Source: an uncultured Actinomyces sp. (GTDB lineage Bacteria; Actinomycetota; Actinomycetes; Actinomycetales; Actinomycetaceae). Taken from it: DNA of 41,898 bases. The position numbers and the translations under genes were made by a program. Of this stretch, positions 14,707-25,500 are shown piece by piece (positions within the stretch are counted from its first letter, which is position 1; each line of letters starts with the position of its first letter). The notes beneath the pieces were generated by a model. The model ran no database searches. It was not told where the DNA came from and worked only from the letters and a program-made list of their open reading frames with translations. The DNA lies in assembly GCA_900541895.1 (NCBI GenBank), contig UWSI01000014.1:1-41898 (forward strand), given 5' to 3'.

Positions 14707-16449
14707 TTACAGGCGCGGAATGTTACGCATATTGGAAGTTGCCATTGCGACAGCTTCGCCAGCGCCGCGGTTGAGGACAATCTTGCTCATCGCGGTCGCG
14801 AAACCAATCACCTGTCCCGAACGGATCTCAGGCGGAAGTGAGAGTGCGTTCGGGTCGGTCATGACCTCGATTAAGGCGGGGCCGTTGTATGCGAAGGCCT
14901 CTTGGAGCGCTCCGCGCAGGCGGCTGGGTTCGGTAACGCGCTCGCCGTGGAAACCGATTGCGCTTGCGACTTCCGCGTAGTTCACGTCGTGGACATCGGT
15001 GCCGTAATCGGGCAGGCCGTTGACCAGCATCTCAAGTTTCACCATGCCCAGTGTCGAGTTGTTGAAGACAACAACCTTGACGGGCAGGTCGTACATGCGC
15101 GCGGTTACCAGCTCGCCAAGCAGCATTGAAAGGCCACCATCGCCAGAGACGGAAATGACCTGACGGTTCGGGAAGGCAACCTGCGCTCCGATTGCGTGAG
15201 GAAGCGCATTGGCCATCGAGCCGTGTAAGAAAGAGCCGATGAGGCGACGGGTGCCAAGCGGGTCGATGTAGCGTGCGGTCCACACGTTGCACATGCCCGT
15301 GTCAGCCGTAAAGATTGCATCCTTTGATGCAACCTCATTGAGAATGTGAGCAGCGTACTCGGGGTGAATCGGTTTCATGTGCTCCGCATTGCGTGTGTAA
15401 GCTCCAACGGGGGAGTGCATGATCTTGGAGTGCTTCTTGATCTTGGCCTTAAGGAAGGCATCCGAACGATCGCGATCGAGCAGCGGTAAGAGCGCAGCGA
15501 TCAAGGGCTTAACGTCGCTGTGGATCGGGAGCGAAATGTCGGTACGGCGTCCCAGCTTTTCCGGATGGTTTTCGACCTGGACGGTGAAGGTGCCAGGCAG
15601 GAATTGATCGTAGGGGAAGTCGGTGCCCAGCATGATGAGAACATCTGCATCATTCATGCCCTCAGCTGCTGCGCCGTAACCCAGCAGGCCGGTCATACCT
15701 ACATCAAAGGGGTTGTCGTACTGGATGAAGTCCTTGCCGCGCAGGGTGTGGCCAATGGGTGCCTTCAAAACGTCGGCGAGCTCGATGACTTCGTCATGAG
15801 CACCCTCCACACCGGCGCCAGCGAAGATTGCAACCTTCTTTGCGCGGTTAAGAACGTCTGCGAGCTGGCGGACATCTTCCTCATTCGGGCTCAGCACGGG
15901 GCGTCGGGAAGGCACGTACTTCGGTGAAGGAGAAGTTGCCTTCAGGTCAGAGACATCACCGGGAAGGCTGATGACTGAAACGCCAGAAAGTTCAACAGCG
16001 TGACGGATTGCAGCGTTAACGACGCGCGGGGCCTGCTCGGCACTGGAAATCATCTCGTTGTAAACCGAGCACTCATTAAACAAGCGATCGGGATGCGTCT
16101 CTTGGAAGTACATCTGGCCGATTTGGACGCTGGGGATGTGCGAGGCGATTGCCAGAACGGGGGCAGCAGAGCGCTGTGCATCGTACAGCCCGTTGATTAA
16201 GTGAAGGTTGCCCGGTCCGCACGAACCTGCGCATACTGCAAGCTTTCCGGTCAGTTGTGCTTCAGCGGCTGCGGCAAAAGCGGCGGCCTCTTCGTGGCGG
16301 ACATGGACCCAATCGATACCGCCCTTCTTGCTGCCGCCAGACTTGCGGATTGCATCGACAATGGGGTTGAGCGAGTCTCCAACAATGCCATAGACGCGGT
16401 GGACACCAGCGTCGATCAGTTGGGAGACAAGCTGCTCTGCAACGTTCAT
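14707..16449 (-). CDS. poxB: Thiamine-diphosphate pyruvate oxidase / pyruvate:quinone dehydrogenase
   Basis: 580 residues from ATG 16449, chosen over the frame opening at 16512 because AAGGAGCG sits just upstream and MNVAEQLVSQLIDAGV is the normal family start. It has three domains: N-terminal ThDP PYR domain with the catalytic Glu in VRHEEAAAFAA, a central FAD-binding domain (about 190-330), and a C-terminal PP domain with the GDGG...NN ThDP/Mg motif (SGDGGLSMLLGEL to VFNNS). Known reaction: pyruvate to acetate plus CO2, with electrons to quinone (PoxB) or oxygen (Pox/SpxB, yielding acetyl phosphate and H2O2). The Escherichia/corynebacterial-type sequence favours the quinone enzyme. It is preceded by 179 nt after the TPR gene, so it probably has its own promoter. 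Confidence 0.92.
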   Translation of the reverse strand: MNVAEQLVSQLIDAGVHRVYGIVGDSLNPIVDAIRKSGGSKKGGIDWVHVRHEEAAAFAAAAEAQLTGKLAVCAGSCGPGNLHLINGLYDAQRSAAPVLAIASHIPSVQIGQMYFQETHPDRLFNECSVYNEMISSAEQAPRVVNAAIRHAVELSGVSVISLPGDVSDLKATSPSPKYVPSRRPVLSPNEEDVRQLADVLNRAKKVAIFAGAGVEGAHDEVIELADVLKAPIGHTLRGKDFIQYDNPFDVGMTGLLGYGAAAEGMNDADVLIMLGTDFPYDQFLPGTFTVQVENHPEKLGRRTDISLPIHSDVKPLIAALLPLLDRDRSDAFLKAKIKKHSKIMHSPVGAYTRNAEHMKPIHPEYAAHILNEVASKDAIFTADTGMCNVWTARYIDPLGTRRLIGSFLHGSMANALPHAIGAQVAFPNRQVISVSGDGGLSMLLGELVTARMYDLPVKVVVFNNSTLGMVKLEMLVNGLPDYGTDVHDVNYAEVASAIGFHGERVTEPSRLRGALQEAFAYNGPALIEVMTDPNALSLPPEIRSGQVIGFATAMSKIVLNRGAGEAVAMATSNMRNIPRL

Positions 16450-16628
16450 AGTCGCTCCTTGGTCTTTGAGTGAGCATTCCGTGAAGTGTGGGCGTTCAGT
16501 CCAGACAAACACGATCTGCTTCGAACAAAACCAGCGTATACCGACTAAAGTCCTAGTACTCCGCGAGAGTGAGGCAAAGAACGAAGCTGCGGATTATTAG
16601 CATTTCCTGATTCGTTAAGGTCGTCTGC

Positions 16629-19600
16629 TTATGCCTCGCCTTGGCTGCCAAGTTCCTTCTCGATCTCGCGGGCAAGAGTGCGCAGCTTTCCAGAGTGAAG
16701 GGAGGTGGTCTTTATGGTCTCCTTCACTTCGATCAGCAGATTGTGAAGCGCATCAGAATCCCCAAGCTCGGAATAGCACTGCGAGAGGGCAGCCAGCGGG
16801 AAGACATAGTTCTCGGCATCCTTGATCTCTTTTTGGAGAGCAAAGGCTTCTTGAAGAAGCGGAATTGCCGGATAGTGATCATGGGATGTCATGTACACCC
16901 ATCCCTTAATGTAAGTAATTCCGGTACGGAGGAAGGCCATCTCCTGAGGATCTATTTCCTCTGTGACGGAATCAAGCCACGTGGCCCCGGCATCCACAGC
17001 CTGAAGGGCACGTTCTTTATCGGCTTCCGACACCTTTCCCGTTGGGATGTCGACATAAGCCTTTGCGGCCATTCGAGTCAGAGCGATGACATCGTGAGGA
17101 GCCTTTAATGCTTTCGCGATCTCAAGAGCTTGCTCAACCGCTGCTAGTCGCTTGGGACGATCGTGCAGTCGCTTTGCGGCATCGTTGGCCAGTGATCCCG
17201 CGCGCGAAGCAGTGCGCAGGTTGCCGCTTGCGATGAGTGGGTCAATGGCCTCCATTGCGGTTTCGTAGGCTTCTTCGTCTTGGTCGATGGACAGGTAGTA
17301 GCTTGCCAGGGTCAGACGAATGAGCGCTGTCAAAAGCCGTGCGAAGGAGGAATCACCTGCCCGCGAAATGGTTTGCTCAAGGAGCTCAATTGCTTCCTCG
17401 ATGCGGTGGACACCTTCGAATGCATCCGAGATGATTGTCGCGGCAGACAAGCCCAAGGAGCGTAGCGGAGTGCGCGTGATGATTTCACTCAGGCGCAGGG
17501 CTTGGGAGAGAGCCTCGGCTGATTCGTAGGCTTTGATGCTGGCAGTACAGATGATCAATCGGGCAAAGAAAGCCGTGTAGGGGTCGGAGTGTGTCTCTAA
17601 ACGTAGAGCCTGGTCAGCCAGCTGGGCGGCTCGGCGGTAGTCGCCGATTTCAAGGTAAAGCTGTGCGCCTTCAAGGCTAAGAGTGCGCATGAATGCTGCT
17701 TCGCTGGTACCAGTGTGTAGGCAAGCGGGTTTGAGGGATTCGATCGTGTCAAGGGTATCGAGCGCTTGCGTTGTTTTCTCCGAATCAAGGAAGATTTCGA
17801 CACAGGTGCAGAGGCAATCAATGATTGCTGCAATATCCTCGGCCTTCGCTGTACCTCGGTTCAGTGTTGACGTCATGGAGGCAATGCGAGAGACGAAAGT
17901 GTCACATAGCGCCACTGCATCCTTGTGAAGGTCGCGCGGTGCGTCCATACCAAGCCATGAGTAGTGATCGAGCTCGCAGGAGTAGCGCAGCAATTCCAGC
18001 TGCGTGGTACTCAGCTCCTTACGTCCGATAGATGTGTGGGACCGCCCGAAAATCCTCGCGAAGAAACCGGGCGTGACCTGCGGAGCATCTTCGGCCATTG
18101 AATGAATAACTGGCGCTACCCGCTCATAGACGGACTGAAACTTCTCGTGCTCTTTACGCAAAGACAAAAGAGTTTTTGAAAAACTTGCAAAGGAAAGAGC
18201 GGCTTGAGGATCGTTTTCGTCAAAGTGCAGCTCAGCGACATCCAAGGTGTGAACAAGACACCAATCCGTCAGAAGATTAGTCTCAACGTCGTACCCGATG
18301 GTATCTGTCTGTGCTGCGTAGCGATCGAAAGCCTCTTGCATCGAGGACGGTAAAGGAGGCAGTGAATAGTCAATGGGCGGATAGGGGTTTGACTGGTCAA
18401 TGGTCTCGGCCTGTGCGCGAGCGCTGCGGGATGACACCTGCAGTGCGGGCAACTCTTCACCCTCGATAGTTGACAGGGGATCGGGCATGGACTCGCGCTC
18501 ACCGACCAGCTCCAACTGCCACTCGCCCTGCGCGCGTGCTTCTGCCTGTTCGTCAACTGGTCCAGCCTCAAGAACATCTCGCACTAAACGGGTGTAGTAG
18601 TCGTTTCCGTTGCGCTGATCGAAGAGAGAGGCAACATCCAATGCCCATTGCGAGAGCTTTTCGGCGGCCTTGGAAAGCGGTGTATTGACATCGAGCTGTG
18701 GTCCCCGGCACCACTGCGACTGGCCGGTGCACAGGGCCCCAAAAGGTTCATTGCCGTGACCGCGTCGCGTGGCCTCGATGGCCGTCAGTGCAGCAGCCGG
18801 AAGATAATCGGCAAGAAGTGAGGCACTTTCAAGAGAAGAGGTCATGGTGATACTGTCTCGCAGGATCTCTAAGGCGCGCTGCCAACGTCCTGAGCGCACG
18901 AGGTATTCGAGATGCAAGCCGATGAAATCGATGCTGTTGGCAACGCCGCGGTGGTGCCGGTAGGAGCGAATATGCGCCTCCCAAGCGGCCTCGGGACGCC
19001 CCGACATTAACAGCGGGATCATTGCTTTGGCACGGATTCCGTGGGGTTGAGCTCCGCAGGCACCCTCCTCGTCGAAAAGGGGCATCGCGGTGGCAACTGC
19101 ACGTTCCCAATCCTTGTGCGCCACGGCCTCGTTAATCTGCTTCATGGGGTCGCAGCCTTCGCAATCGCTAATCTGATCGCTCGGCGTAGAGCGCCACAAG
19201 GTCAGAGCTTCGCGGGCGTCGTCCAGACGCCCCGTTCGCAAACCAATCATGGCGCGCACCCCGTGAACTGCGTGCATGGAAAAACCTTGGCCGGATACGA
19301 AGGTCGCAAGCGAGGTGATCAGTTCATCAATTTGGTCAATCGAGACCGCAGGGTTTCGACCTGCAGCGGCCACCGCACTTTTGAAAAGCCATGCGAGTTC
19401 TTCGACCTGTTCGGGAGTGAAGTCCGCTGAGTTCTTTTCAAAGCGGCTCAGAAGGAGTGAGACCGGAGCCAGAGCCTTCCATTCTTCGTTGCCCTGCTGA
19501 TAGGACAAGGTCAGAGCGAGGTAGGCATCGATCTGTAATTCAGCCTCGCCCTCGAGTGCATCTGCCCAGACAACCGCCTGTGCGACTTGGCTACTACGCG

Positions 19601-19664
19601 CCGGTCCCCATGGAAGCTGGGAGGTGTAGTCGAGGAGTTCGCGTACGTCTTCAGCGTTTGGCAT
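16629..19664 (-). CDS. Large helical-repeat (TPR-like) protein, partner of HSP90-like ATPase, copy A
   Basis: 1011 residues, cytoplasmic (no signal or membrane helix), Glu/Ala/Leu-rich. ATG 19664 has GGAAGGA about six nt upstream. The N-terminal module (1-380) aligns without gaps to the protein at 22585-25614 at about 57% identity by hand count over 330 residues. It keeps Cys168, Cys171, Cys203, Cys312 and Cys319 in SDCEGCDP, GACG and CTGQSQWC, a possible metal site. A Pro/Ser-rich linker (about 400-435) leads to a conserved NPYP...SMQEAFDRY segment. The rest (about 450-985) is helical repeats of TPR type (for example RRAAQLADQALRLETHSDPYTAFF and AIELLEQTISRAGDSSFARLL). It starts 26 nt after the HSP90-like gene, probably the same operon. 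TPR proteins are the classic HSP90 co-chaperones in eukaryotes; a client/adaptor role here is inference. Confidence 0.82.
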   Translation of the reverse strand: MPNAEDVRELLDYTSQLPWGPARSSQVAQAVVWADALEGEAELQIDAYLALTLSYQQGNEEWKALAPVSLLLSRFEKNSADFTPEQVEELAWLFKSAVAAAGRNPAVSIDQIDELITSLATFVSGQGFSMHAVHGVRAMIGLRTGRLDDAREALTLWRSTPSDQISDCEGCDPMKQINEAVAHKDWERAVATAMPLFDEEGACGAQPHGIRAKAMIPLLMSGRPEAAWEAHIRSYRHHRGVANSIDFIGLHLEYLVRSGRWQRALEILRDSITMTSSLESASLLADYLPAAALTAIEATRRGHGNEPFGALCTGQSQWCRGPQLDVNTPLSKAAEKLSQWALDVASLFDQRNGNDYYTRLVRDVLEAGPVDEQAEARAQGEWQLELVGERESMPDPLSTIEGEELPALQVSSRSARAQAETIDQSNPYPPIDYSLPPLPSSMQEAFDRYAAQTDTIGYDVETNLLTDWCLVHTLDVAELHFDENDPQAALSFASFSKTLLSLRKEHEKFQSVYERVAPVIHSMAEDAPQVTPGFFARIFGRSHTSIGRKELSTTQLELLRYSCELDHYSWLGMDAPRDLHKDAVALCDTFVSRIASMTSTLNRGTAKAEDIAAIIDCLCTCVEIFLDSEKTTQALDTLDTIESLKPACLHTGTSEAAFMRTLSLEGAQLYLEIGDYRRAAQLADQALRLETHSDPYTAFFARLIICTASIKAYESAEALSQALRLSEIITRTPLRSLGLSAATIISDAFEGVHRIEEAIELLEQTISRAGDSSFARLLTALIRLTLASYYLSIDQDEEAYETAMEAIDPLIASGNLRTASRAGSLANDAAKRLHDRPKRLAAVEQALEIAKALKAPHDVIALTRMAAKAYVDIPTGKVSEADKERALQAVDAGATWLDSVTEEIDPQEMAFLRTGITYIKGWVYMTSHDHYPAIPLLQEAFALQKEIKDAENYVFPLAALSQCYSELGDSDALHNLLIEVKETIKTTSLHSGKLRTLAREIEKELGSQGEA

Positions 19665-19690
19665 AGGAGGTCCTTCCGAGCGTTGGAGAG

Positions 19691-21484
19691 TCAGTTATCA
19701 GCAGTGCCGAGTGCAGAATCGAGTAGTGAGCCCAAGAGCTGTGCCGCCCAGGCCCTTTCTTTGGGGCCCAAAGATTGGCGTCCCGCCAAGAGGCTTTGGA
19801 CGTAGAGCCCGCGCAGGACACTGACGGCGGTTTGTGGGGAACGGCTTGCCACGATCAATCGTGTCACCAATGAATTCGAACGATTCAGTACCAGTCTGGG
19901 CGGCTTGGAATTTGCGAAGGGATCGGTAACCCCCATGATTCCCGCCCACAGTTTCGAGGCCTGAGCCTGGGAATTACGCTGAACGTGGCGTTCCGCGAAG
20001 TCTGGGTCAGGCAGGTAGAGCGCTGGCAGAGTGATTGGCGTAAAGCGGCGCAGCACCACTTCGCAATCAGAGGGGTCGATCGCCTCGGCGGCGAGCAGCA
20101 TGAGGTCCATGGCCTCTGCCTGCTCCGATAAACTGCATTCTTCGAAGGCGTCAAGTAGCTCTGAGGGGTCGACCAGTTGAAGTTTCTGCGCCAGGGTCGA
20201 ATAACGGGGATCCGTCATCAGCGCATTGATGAGCTCTTCGTCGTAGGCGTAGCCCGCATTCACCAGCACTATGGATTGTGAGGCAGCGACATCGGCTAAA
20301 GCTCGGTACTGATCGACGGTACGTGTGTAGCGGATTGTCTCCTCAGAGGAGAGGAGCGTCAGTATGGGAGCAGCTCCGACCGTGCTTTCCATGGGAACAT
20401 AGCGCGCGGTGAGGTCGAGCATGTAAGGGTCACGCATAGCGACGGCGCGCAGCCCCATCGCATGGGTAGAAATGAACTCGTTAAAACGTGAAGGTGAGTG
20501 TTCGGCCATCTCCTCGAGCCAGGCGCGAATCTCATTACCAATAGCCTCGCGAGTATTTTCTAAGAGCTCATCATCGCTGAGTTGCTCGCGGGAGGCGGTC
20601 AAGCGCAAGTAATTTGCATTCCCAATGAAACGAACGAAATACGCCCACTGTGGAACGATTCCTTCGCAGGTCCGCGACACCAGCATCTTCTTTGCATATA
20701 CCGTGTGGTTGGAGCTAGAGAGCGTATTTGGGCGCTGCGAAACAACCGCGATACCTTTGACTCCAGCGGCGGGAACATCGATGGGGATGATGTCCATCCC
20801 TGAGGAGGAAAGGTGCTCGTCGCACCACTGCTGTTGTTGTGAAGGCTCCAGTTCCCATACCGGCGTCTCATTCCCATGGAAAGTCGAAGCGGAGTCGGAA
20901 CGCACTTCAATCGATATCGGAAGCAGCGAAGCGAATTCATCGACCAAAGCGCGAACGGTATCAGGGTCGATCCAGGGCTCGCCGGGGTGGGCCTCGAGAA
21001 CCACTTCGGTACCGGCTTCACCCAGGTTGTGGGGGTCCGAGGCCAAGAGGGGCTGTGTGGTGTAGGTGCCTTCCGTCTTTCCTTCCCAGATGACAGTGGG
21101 GGAGTTGGGAGACTTAGCCGAGCGTGAATAAACGGTGATTGAGTCGGAAATCATGAAGCATGAAAGCATGCCGATCCCGAACTGGCCCAAGAAATCACTG
21201 CGAGCCATTCCCAATTCATCACGTTTTGATGAGGCGCCAATAGTCGAGAGCAGACCCGCAGCTTCCTTTTCTGTGAGTCCAATTCCGCTATCGCGGCACT
21301 TCAGTGTGCGTCCCTCAATTGTGATGGTGACGCGGCGCGGGCAGTCAGGGTCCAGCGCGCTACGGGCCTCAATAGCGTCGAGGCCATTTTGGAGGAGCTC
21401 GCGAATGTATACGCGCGGACCGGAATACAGATTTCGGGAGAGAAGGTCAACCATCCCCCTGAGGTCCACTTGGAATGTTGACAT
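19691..21484 (-). CDS. HSP90-family (HtpG-like) ATPase
   Basis: 597 residues against about 625 for HtpG. The GHKL nucleotide domain is complete: Glu29, Asn33 and Asp36 in IRELLQNGLDAI, Asp65 in RDSGIGLT, lid segment SSKRDELG, and GQFGIGMLS at 101-108. The middle domain (about 235-400) keeps the ATPase arginine context LTASREQLSDDELL. The C-terminal dimerisation region resembles HtpG (PRLVLNRSNSLVTRL...LLAGRQSLGPKERA). All key ATPase residues are present, so it should be active. It is divergent from housekeeping HtpG and lacks a C-terminal MEEVD-type TPR anchor (it ends GTADN). Its ATG abuts the TGA of the upstream transporter gene, whose last codons hold the ribosome site (GAGGGGAAG), implying translational coupling. 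The TPR gene follows 26 nt downstream. Confidence 0.88.
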   Translation of the reverse strand: MSTFQVDLRGMVDLLSRNLYSGPRVYIRELLQNGLDAIEARSALDPDCPRRVTITIEGRTLKCRDSGIGLTEKEAAGLLSTIGASSKRDELGMARSDFLGQFGIGMLSCFMISDSITVYSRSAKSPNSPTVIWEGKTEGTYTTQPLLASDPHNLGEAGTEVVLEAHPGEPWIDPDTVRALVDEFASLLPISIEVRSDSASTFHGNETPVWELEPSQQQQWCDEHLSSSGMDIIPIDVPAAGVKGIAVVSQRPNTLSSSNHTVYAKKMLVSRTCEGIVPQWAYFVRFIGNANYLRLTASREQLSDDELLENTREAIGNEIRAWLEEMAEHSPSRFNEFISTHAMGLRAVAMRDPYMLDLTARYVPMESTVGAAPILTLLSSEETIRYTRTVDQYRALADVAASQSIVLVNAGYAYDEELINALMTDPRYSTLAQKLQLVDPSELLDAFEECSLSEQAEAMDLMLLAAEAIDPSDCEVVLRRFTPITLPALYLPDPDFAERHVQRNSQAQASKLWAGIMGVTDPFANSKPPRLVLNRSNSLVTRLIVASRSPQTAVSVLRGLYVQSLLAGRQSLGPKERAWAAQLLGSLLDSALGTADN

Positions 21485-22453
21485 TCACTTCCCCTCTGAT
21501 GTGGCCATTTCGTCGCTCGTTCCGGGAGAAGAACGACGATCCAGTCGCTTTGCGGAAATAAGATCCTTGAGACTGACAATAATAACGCCTGCCAGAATTA
21601 AAGCCATACCCGCGATATCGACAAGCGTGAAATGGGTTCCAACGAGAAGGAAAGAAAAGAAAGTCGCGGAAATCGGCTGAAGGCAGGAAATCAGGCTTGC
21701 ACGTACCGGGCCGATATCGCTGACTCCCTGCAGGAACAGCGTGAATGCGAAAGTCGTGCCAATTAAGACCAGTCCGGCCATGGCCATCACCGACATGAAA
21801 TTCCACTTAATGGAGTAGGACCAGACGCGAACACCGAGCCCTAAAATGATCCCGCCGATGATGAAGCCGTAAGCAACGACCAGTTCGCTGCCGTAGTGGC
21901 GGATGAGTTTGACCGGGATCAACGTGTAGAGAGCGAAACCGATCGCGCTGGCAAGACCCCAGTACAAGGCATCGGTGGAAATAGCCATAGAGTCAATCTT
22001 CCCGTGGGTTGCCAGAATAAAGGTCCCCAGCAAAGCAAAAGTAATGGCAAAGAGTTCGGTGTATTTTGGAAGGCGGCGTGCGGTAATACAGACGAAAACA
22101 ACAATCAGGATGGGGCCGAGGAATTCAATAACCGTTGCTGTTCCCGCATTGGAATAGCCGATCGCAACCACGTAGGTCAATTGACTGCCTGCAAGTCCGA
22201 GAACCGAATAAATGACCATCGGCAGGTAGGAACAACGGTTTCGCAGAAGGCTTCTGTGCAAGGCGGAGAAACCTCGGTCTTTAAAGAGAAGGAAGGCCAT
22301 CGTAGTCGGTGCGGCAAGGAGCACTCGCATAGCGGTGAGCCAATAGGGATTCGCGCTAAAGTCCTTCATCAGGAATTCACTACAGACTCCCGAGAAGCCC
22401 CAGGCAATCGAGGCGAGGATCGTGATGAGATATCCACGAGTGCGCGTATTCAT
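21485..22453 (-). CDS. EamA/DMT-family transporter
   Basis: 322 residues with about ten hydrophobic helices arranged as two EamA repeats; ATG 22453 with AAGGAAG upstream. Diagnostic pieces are ITILASIAWGFSGVCSEFLM at the first helix, GTATVIEFLGPILIVVFV in the first repeat, and ISCLQPISATFFSFLLVGTHFTLVDIAGMALILAGV in the second. This family (RhaT/YdcZ relatives) exports or imports amino acids, purines or other metabolites; the substrate is unknown. The C-terminus (LISAKRLDRRSSPGTSDEMATSEGK) is polar. Its TGA abuts the HSP90 start codon, so it leads an apparent transporter-HSP90-TPR operon. It lies 131 nt after the second TPR gene. Either the transporter is part of the system or was simply captured by the operon. 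Confidence 0.88.
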   Translation of the reverse strand: MNTRTRGYLITILASIAWGFSGVCSEFLMKDFSANPYWLTAMRVLLAAPTTMAFLLFKDRGFSALHRSLLRNRCSYLPMVIYSVLGLAGSQLTYVVAIGYSNAGTATVIEFLGPILIVVFVCITARRLPKYTELFAITFALLGTFILATHGKIDSMAISTDALYWGLASAIGFALYTLIPVKLIRHYGSELVVAYGFIIGGIILGLGVRVWSYSIKWNFMSVMAMAGLVLIGTTFAFTLFLQGVSDIGPVRASLISCLQPISATFFSFLLVGTHFTLVDIAGMALILAGVIIVSLKDLISAKRLDRRSSPGTSDEMATSEGK

Positions 22454-22584
22454 GCTCTTCCTTGGCGGTGGTACTCGATGCGCTCCACTCTATTCTTTTT
22501 CCTCCTACGGCTTAAATGTAGTGCGCTATTCGGACAAAAACGACACAATGGCCGCATGAGCCTTACCCCCACAACCACACGGAT

Positions 22585-25500
22585 CTATGACTGATCTTGG
22601 GTCCCGGCATCTTCTTCGTCGATGAGTTCTTGGATCGCGCGAATGAGCGACCTCAACCTCGTGGGTTTCATTGACGGTAGTTTTGTCATCTCAGTGAGTT
22701 CGTCAACGCACTCGCGCAGGCCATCGAAATTCCCCGTGACGTAATAGCAGCGTGCAAGAACTTCCATCGGATAACCGGCCTCGTCATATTCTTCGTATGC
22801 ACGGAAGCAAGCGATTGATTCGCGAAGAGCCTCCATAGCCTCAACCGGTTTGCCTGCCTTCAGGGTTACCCACCCCAAGGTGTAGTTGTTTTCGGCATGC
22901 GATATGGCTACCTGTTTCTCGGTTAACTCGGTTTTGATTGATGCGATGAGCTGACGGTCTAGCTCCAAGACAGATAGAGCGCGCTCAAGATCGTCCTCTC
23001 CCACGTGCGGCCCCTTGACCATTGCCGCTGCCTCGCGGCGAAGGTACTGATGCTCCTTAAAGTAGTCTTTCCACTCGTGGCTCAACTGTGCAGCAAGATC
23101 CGCAGCGTCGGCCTCGGCAATATAATTCCCCAACTCCTTCGCCGCATTGCTGGCGGTGTCGGCAAGGCTCAAAGCCGGTCGATACATTTCGTTTTGTCGC
23201 AGGACGGCGGAATACTTCATCGCAAGGTCGTAGGCGTTTTGGTATTCCTCGATGCAGAGGTAGAGGTGCGCCAAAGTTGGGGCAGCTCCGGCCAAGCGCA
23301 TTCTGATATACGGGGAATCATTGAGAGTACTGAAGGCCTCTTCAAGGATTTCAGTTGCTTCGGTGAATCGATCTTTTTCAGCAAGAGCTTGCGAAAAAAG
23401 ACGTGCGACACTGACATTCCACACCGCGGTTGGGAAGGCATGAATGATCTCATTGAGGTGCTTGGCTTGGGCAAGAGCCTCGTCAGGTTGGTGTGCCTGC
23501 AGTGAAGCCGAGCAAATCGTCCCCCGCGATATGAGGGCGGTATAGGGGTCGCACAAATCATTAAGACGCAGAGCTTGGTCAGCGTATTGGCATGCCGCCA
23601 TGTACTTTTCGCGTCCAAGCTCCAATTCCTGATATTCCAAAAGAAGCTCAAGCGCAACATGCTTCTTTGAAGGTGCAAAACGCGTGAAGGCCCTCTCGAG
23701 GTTTTCCCACAGTGCGTAGGTCGTCTCAGTGTCATCGAAGTTTTTGCACATTGTCGCAATCGATGCGCATTGGCTGAGAACGAGGCCAACGAGCTGAATA
23801 TCTTTCCCCGTTCCCTGACTGCGATTCAGCTCGGGGACTACCTTGCCGATTAATCCGCGAGCGTTTGTGATGCGGGCCATCGCATGAGTCACTACTTCTT
23901 CGGGGATTTCCTCATCGCGAAGGGAAAAATACATGACATCACAGGAGGAACGCTGGAGGTTGATCCATGCTAGGTTGAGCTGCTGGCGAGTGAGGTGGGC
24001 GCGGCGTCCTCTGAGCTTTGAGAAAAAGCCGGGAGAAACAATAGCCGTGTCATCTTTCAGTGCAATAACCGTCTGTTCTGCTTGGTCGAGAAGCCTGCGA
24101 GCAGCATCAAAATTTTGGCGCAATTTGAGGATGACGCAAGCGAAAATGTAGTAGTCCATGACGTCTGCGTGACTGAAATCGATATCCAGAACTGACTCGT
24201 TCATGACTGTTGCATGGTCGGCGATGAACTGAGCTTCCGGATCGAAACCGGTTGCGCCCGAGAGCGCTGAGAAACGATTGAAAGCTTCTTGCATCGAGGC
24301 CGGGGGAGTAAAGGGCCTTAGATCAACACGCGGGTAGGGATTCGTGTCATCGGTGGTTTTCATTTTCTCCTGTTTGATGCGACGCGTAGAGTATTTCGGT
24401 GTTTCATCGACGTCACTACTTGAAATCGCTTCGGGAAGGACTTCGCGTTCGCCCACAACCTCAAAAGACCAGGTTTTTTGTGCGCGTTCTTCTGCTTCGC
24501 TATTAACTGGACCTTCATCAAGAACTTCGCCAGCAGAGGCCGTGTAAAAATCATTGCCATTTCGCGTATCGAAAAGCGCAGCGACAGAGAACAGCCATTC
24601 TTTGAGCCCTGAGGCAACATCTTCCAAAGAGGTATTGACATCCAAACGAGGACCTTGACACCACTGAGATTGCCCAGTGCACAGCGCGCGGAAAGCATGT
24701 TTTCCTAAACCTCGGTCGACGGCCTCGCGCGCCGCCAAGGCAGCACCTTTCAGGTAATCGAAAAGAAGGGCTGCGCTTTCCGCGCGGGAGGTTAGTGCAA
24801 TGGAGTCGCGCAGGATATCGAGCGCACGCTGCCAACGCCCGGAGAGCACAAGGAACTCCATGTGTTGTCCCAAAAGATCCATGTACTCTGCGTTGCGGCG
24901 ATGTTGGCGATAGGAACGGACGTGGCATTCCCACGCGGCTTCGGGGCGTCCTGACATCAATAGAGGAATCATTGATAGGGATTGGACTCCTGCAGGCTGA
25001 TTTCCGCAGCCCTCGCGGATGTCGAGCAAGGGTACCGCTGTCGCAACTGCGCGTTCCCAATCTTTTGCAACAACGGCCTCGGTGATCTGGCGTTCAGGAT
25101 CGCATTGGACGCAGTCGGAAACTTCATCGCGCGGGGTTGCCCGCCACTTCACCAATTCTTCGTGGGCGGCCGCGGGATCACCCATCCGTAGCGCGAGGGC
25201 GAAACGGACTCCGTGGACCGCATGCATTGAATATCCCTCATCCTGGATGAATTTCCCGAAGCCTTCAGAGAGCTCCAGTGCTTGTTCCTTCGATACTGCG
25301 GGGTTGCGTCCTGTTGCGCTCGCGGCGTTCTTGTACAACCAGGCTAAGGATTTGATCTGATCCGCGTCGAAAGCACTGGGATTCTCCTCGAATTTCGTGA
25401 CGAGCCATGCCGTGGGTGCCAGTGCTTTCCATTCTTCATTTCCCTGCTGATAGGCGGTAGCCAGCTGAATGTAGGTCTCGATGCGTAGCTCTTCTTCGCC

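Noticed and set aside
16450..16512. Longer pyruvate oxidase start (21 extra residues)
   Set aside because: The extra residues (MFVWTERPHFTECSLKDQGAT) are unlike the family, and AAGGAGCG lies directly before ATG 16449.
19691..21484. Annotating the HSP90 gene as ordinary htpG
   Set aside because: N-terminal motifs fit the superfamily but the sequence is divergent from HtpG and the gene is embedded with TPR partners; the symbol is withheld.
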